This document shows, in pieces, positions 6,046-8,083 of a stretch of DNA of 8,083 bases (its first letter is position 1; each line of letters opens with the position of its first letter). The DNA lies in assembly GCA_021779655.1 (NCBI GenBank), contig JAJYAF010000080.1, positions 1 to 8,083 on the forward strand. Reading direction: 5' to 3'. Origin of the DNA: Pseudomonadota bacterium. Lineage in GTDB: Bacteria; Pseudomonadota; Alphaproteobacteria; Acetobacterales; Acetobacteraceae. The notes beneath the pieces were generated by a model that was not told the DNA's origin, did no database searches, and saw only the letters and a program-made list of their open reading frames with translations. Both the position numbers and the translations under genes were made by a program.

Positions 6046-6915
6046 ATGACAAACATACCAAGCCCGCCGCCGCATGAGGCGCTGAAACCGGCGGCCAGCG
6101 CCTGGTTCGCGGCATTGCGGGACCGCATCTGCGCCGCGTTCGAGGCACTCGAGGACGCATACGATCCCGCGACCCCGGGCGGCCGGTTCGCACGCACGGC
6201 CTGGGACCGGCCGGGCGGCGGCGGGGGGGTGATGAGCGTGATGCGCGGCCGGGTGTTCGAGAAGGTAGGCGTGAACATCTCCACCGTCTCCGGCAGCTTT
6301 ACGCCGGAATTCGCCCGGCAGATCCCCGGTGCCGAGGAAAACGCCGCCTTCTTCGCGTCCGGCATCAGCCTGGTTGCGCACATGCAAAGCCCGCGCGTGC
6401 CGGCGGTGCACATGAACACGCGGCTGATCGTGACCACGAAAGGCTGGTTCGGCGGCGGCGGCGATCTCACGCCGTTGCAGCCGGGAACGCCGCAGGCGGC
6501 CGAGGACGCGGCGTTCTTTCATGCCGCCTACAAGGCGGCATGCGACCGCCACGACCCGGAATATTATGCACGCTTCAAGGCGTGGTGCGATACGTATTTT
6601 TATCTGCCGCACCGAAACGAGCCACGCGGCGCCGGTGGCATTTTCTACGATTATCTCGATTCCGGAAACGCCGAGCGGGACTTCGCCTTCACCCGCGACG
6701 TGGGCGAGGCGTTTCTTGCCGCCTACCCGCCGATTGTCCGGCGCCGGATGCTCGAACCCTTCACGCCCGAGGAACGGGAGGCCCAGCTCATCCGCCGCGG
6801 GCGCTATGTGGAGTTCAATCTGCTATACGACCGGGGAACGATGTTCGGCCTGAAAACCGGCGGCAATACCGAAGCGATTCTGATGAGCCTGCCACCAGAA
6901 GTGAAATGGCCATAG
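6046..6915 (+). CDS. hemF: Oxygen-dependent coproporphyrinogen III oxidase
   Basis: HemF converts coproporphyrinogen III to protoporphyrinogen IX with oxygen in haem synthesis, as a cytoplasmic dimer. The 289-residue product shows the family blocks in order: [14 protein letters not shown] (70-83), [12 protein letters not shown] (120-131), [10 protein letters not shown] (134-143), [19 protein letters not shown] (180-198) and [16 protein letters not shown] (250-265), then [19 protein letters not shown] at the end. E. coli HemF continues about 25 residues further, but alphaproteobacterial proteins, as I recall them, often stop at this W-P, so I treat it as complete. Start ATG 6046 has GGAG at 6034-6037, 8 nt upstream. 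The gene is divergent from the bc1 operon. Haem made here would feed cytochromes such as petC. Codon use is like its neighbours; the DNA after its stop is much poorer in G+C. Confidence 0.95.
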   Translation: MTNIPSPPPHEALKPAASAWFAALRDRICAAFEALEDAYDPATPGGRFARTAWDRPGGGGGVMSVMRGRVFEKVGVNISTVSGSFTPEFARQIPGAEENAAFFASGISLVAHMQSPRVPAVHMNTRLIVTTKGWFGGGGDLTPLQPGTPQAAEDAAFFHAAYKAACDRHDPEYYARFKAWCDTYFYLPHRNEPRGAGGIFYDYLDSGNAERDFAFTRDVGEAFLAAYPPIVRRRMLEPFTPEEREAQLIRRGRYVEFNLLYDRGTMFGLKTGGNTEAILMSLPPEVKWP

Positions 6916-7085
6916 CCTTGCTATATCGTAACTATCTCGTGCGCCTTGGCAAACAAGCCGTCACTTTCCTATTCAGTCTGCGCCTCATCAATAACGATCC
7001 AGCCGTCCAAAAACGACCAACCGGCGACGATTCGTAACGACACTTGGCAAGAAGTTATTTTATAAGCACGCGGGAGAAATTCTCG

Positions 7086-7232
7086 ATGGATATATATTCT
7101 CAAAACCGTACCATATCGGCACCTATACAAACGCGCAGTTGGGGCAGAATGACGGATTTATGCAAGGTTTCGGCAGATATTCTGACACAAGACCGGGCCG
7201 GAAAATCCGTCACCACGAAATTCCGTTCCTAG
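7086..7232 (+). CDS. Possible small ORF, 48 residues, unknown
   Basis: ATG 7086 is preceded by GGGAG at 7072-7076 (spacing 9 nt) and opens a frame of 48 codons ending in TAG 7230-7232. The product (MDIYSQNRTISAPIQTRSWG...) is basic and hydrophilic, without signal peptide, membrane helix or motif that I recognise. An extension to TTG 7044 would add 14 residues. The surrounding DNA is G+C-poor, so open frames are less expected than in the GC-rich genes, which gives it slight support. It could equally be a remnant of a lost gene or noise. Confidence 0.2.
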   Translation: MDIYSQNRTISAPIQTRSWGRMTDLCKVSADILTQDRAGKSVTTKFRS

Positions 7233-7245
7233 CCCGCACCGGTTG

Positions 7246-7260
7246 TTCAGGCCGGCTGAA
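7246..7260. promoter_or_regulatory. Short palindrome abutting the promoter of the regulator gene
   Basis: TTCAG-GCCGG-CTGAA, with 5-bp perfect arms, lies directly before the -35 candidate at 7262. The position suits an operator or activator site, including autoregulation, but the arms are short and chance is possible. Confidence 0.25.
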
Positions 7261-7261
7261 T

Positions 7262-7290
7262 TTGCCATCCTGTTTCGAATGGTACATAAT
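7262..7290 (+). promoter_or_regulatory. Sigma70-type promoter candidate for the LuxR-type gene
   Basis: TTGCCA (7262-7267) and CATAAT (7285-7290) are each one base from the consensus hexamers and are separated by 17 bp. A start near 7297 would give a leader of about 65 nt before TTG 7363. It is the best promoter-like pair I found in the window, helped by the AT-rich surroundings. Confidence 0.45.
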
Positions 7291-7362
7291 ATCACGATTT
7301 TTTTACACCGGCGGATTTTGCAGTGATGTTGCTCGCCCGAACGTGAACCACAGGACTGGAGC

Positions 7363-8083
7363 TTGGCAAGAAAACTTCAAACACCCTCGGGCGCGGAGGT
7401 GGTTGCCCTAGCTTACGAAGCCGCGTTGGAGCCGGCCCGGCTGCCCGAACTGGCCGAGGCGATGGCGCGTGTGGCCGGGGCGGAGGCTTCGATCTGGCTC
7501 GAAAGCACAGGACGCTCGCGGCAGGCAGCGGGCATGATGCAAACCGGACTCAGCCAGGCCATAATGGAGCAATACGCCTGCACGGCTTGGTCCAGCCCGC
7601 TGGTCCCGGCATTGTTAAAGGTCGCGCCAGAGGTAGCGAAAACCGATAGGATGCTGCTGGACCGCCGGATTTTCGAGCGCAGCACCTTCTATCAGAACTG
7701 GGTACGCCCGCTCGGATTGGGGGAGGGGTTGATCGTCAGTTTCGCCCCTCTGCAGCAGGAGAGTATCGCCGTAACCCTTCTCCGCGATTCCCGCACCAGA
7801 CTGAACTGGACGGCGGGTTCACCGGATTTCAAACGATTCTGCCAGGTTGTTCCTTATATCGGCCGCGCGGCGGTGTTACGCACCCAGCTGAACATGCACG
7901 CCGGGGCTACTCCCGCCGGGGCGGCCAACGCTTTTCGATGCGCTGCGCATCGCTGTGCTGGCGGTGGATCGTCAGGTCCGGCCGCTTTGGGCGAATAGCC
8001 AAGGCCAGGCGCTGCTGCGCCAGGCGGATGGACTGAGCAGTACGCGCGAGGGCTTGCGGGCGAATAACGCGGCTTCAACCCAG
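7363..8083 (+). pseudogene. LuxR-type transcriptional regulator, N-terminal part, frameshifted
   Basis: The first frame runs 7363-7998 (211 codons) from a TTG start with AGGA at 7352-7355, 7 nt upstream. Its N-terminal sensor part resembles a common proteobacterial group of LuxR-family regulators: VVALAYEAALEPARLPELAEAM (residues 13-34) and RRIFERSTFYQNWVRPLGLG (101-120) are typical. After N189 the reading degrades into low-complexity Ala/Gly/Cys. One base over, from GAT 7937 to the window end, an open 49-codon frame continues the family pattern (DALRIAVLAVDRQVRPLWAN, then GQALLRQADGLSSTREGLRA). Removing one T of TTTT at 7932-7935 joins the two as NAFDALRIAVL. The DNA-binding helix-turn-helix would be beyond the right edge and is not seen. 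Pseudogene, sequencing error or frameshifted expression are all possible. Confidence 0.7.

Larger units (their letters stand above)
6916..7362. other. G+C-poor intergenic region, no convincing gene
   Basis: This 447-bp stretch separates hemF from the LuxR-type regulator. Hand counts in two 60-base blocks give 47% (6961-7020) and 43% (7081-7140) G+C, whereas a typical gene block here reaches 60% or more. I see no tRNA, no clear terminator with a T-run after hemF and no insertion-sequence ends. It holds one weak small ORF (7086-7232), a short palindrome (7246-7260), a promoter candidate (7262-7290) and a T7 run (near 7298-7304). It may be old foreign DNA, a decayed gene or a long regulatory region. 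Confidence 0.6.

Noticed and set aside
5262..6077. 271-codon plus-strand frame crossing petA and the hemF start
   Set aside because: Antisense of petA continuing through an intergenic region; composition unlike a real protein and it collides with hemF.
6880..6915. HemF seemed truncated, as E. coli HemF goes about 25 residues further
   Set aside because: From memory, alphaproteobacterial HemF proteins end in the same S-(L/M)-P-P-x-x-(K/R)-W-P; all catalytic blocks are present, so I treat the end as natural.
6540..7037. A 165-codon frame overlapping the end of hemF and running into the low-G+C region
   Set aside because: Most of it is an out-of-frame Arg/Pro-rich shadow of hemF; the tail after 6915 has no recognisable protein features.
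7044..7066. Promoter TTGGCA (7044) with TATAAG (7061)
   Set aside because: The spacing of 11 bp is far too short for a sigma70 promoter.

Overview
The window looks like chromosome of a high-G+C alphaproteobacterium. A member of the Acetobacteraceae or a close relative is my best guess from gene order and protein flavour, not a proof. The left part has the familiar order smc, DsbA-like thioredoxin, DUF721/DciA-like protein (all on the minus strand), with mutY reading away on the plus strand. HemF has the alphaproteobacterial type of C-terminus.

Layout: (1) 1-1290, minus strand: a DUF721 protein, a periplasmic DsbA-family protein and the first 25 codons of smc, probably one transcription unit. 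(2) 1266-3360, plus strand: mutY, overlapped by 8 nt by an M19 (membrane-dipeptidase family) peptidase; a GC-rich hairpin at its stop codon sits between two convergent operons. (3) 3395-5828, minus strand: a three-gene cytochrome bc1 operon, petA-petB-petC. (4) 5829-6045: divergent regulatory region with a 3 x 14-bp tandem repeat and an FNR-like dyad. (5) 6046-6915, plus strand: hemF. (6) 6916-7362: a 447-bp G+C-poor stretch with no convincing gene. (7) 7363-8083: the N-terminal part of a LuxR-type regulator, broken by a one-base frameshift.

The main discovery is the bc1 operon. Its frames are open, tightly packed and have good ribosome binding sites, and cytochrome c1 looks fully intact (CASCH, axial Met, C-terminal anchor). 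The other two subunits have lost cofactor ligands. The Rieske protein lacks both histidine ligands (Leu and Asp instead) and one disulfide cysteine. Cytochrome b keeps the histidine pair for heme bL but has Leu and Val in place of both heme bH histidines. The Qo motif is PPWY and the usual PWGQMSFW stretch is lost. This complex should not be able to run a normal Q cycle. It is either a bc1 complex in early decay or a repurposed quinone/cytochrome c1 assembly; the coordinated, in-frame losses and conserved c1 lean me to the second, as an inference.

The neighbours fit respiration and haem supply (hemF divergent from the bc1 operon), DNA repair (mutY), replication and chromosome maintenance (DUF721, smc) and periplasmic thiol chemistry (DsbA-like).
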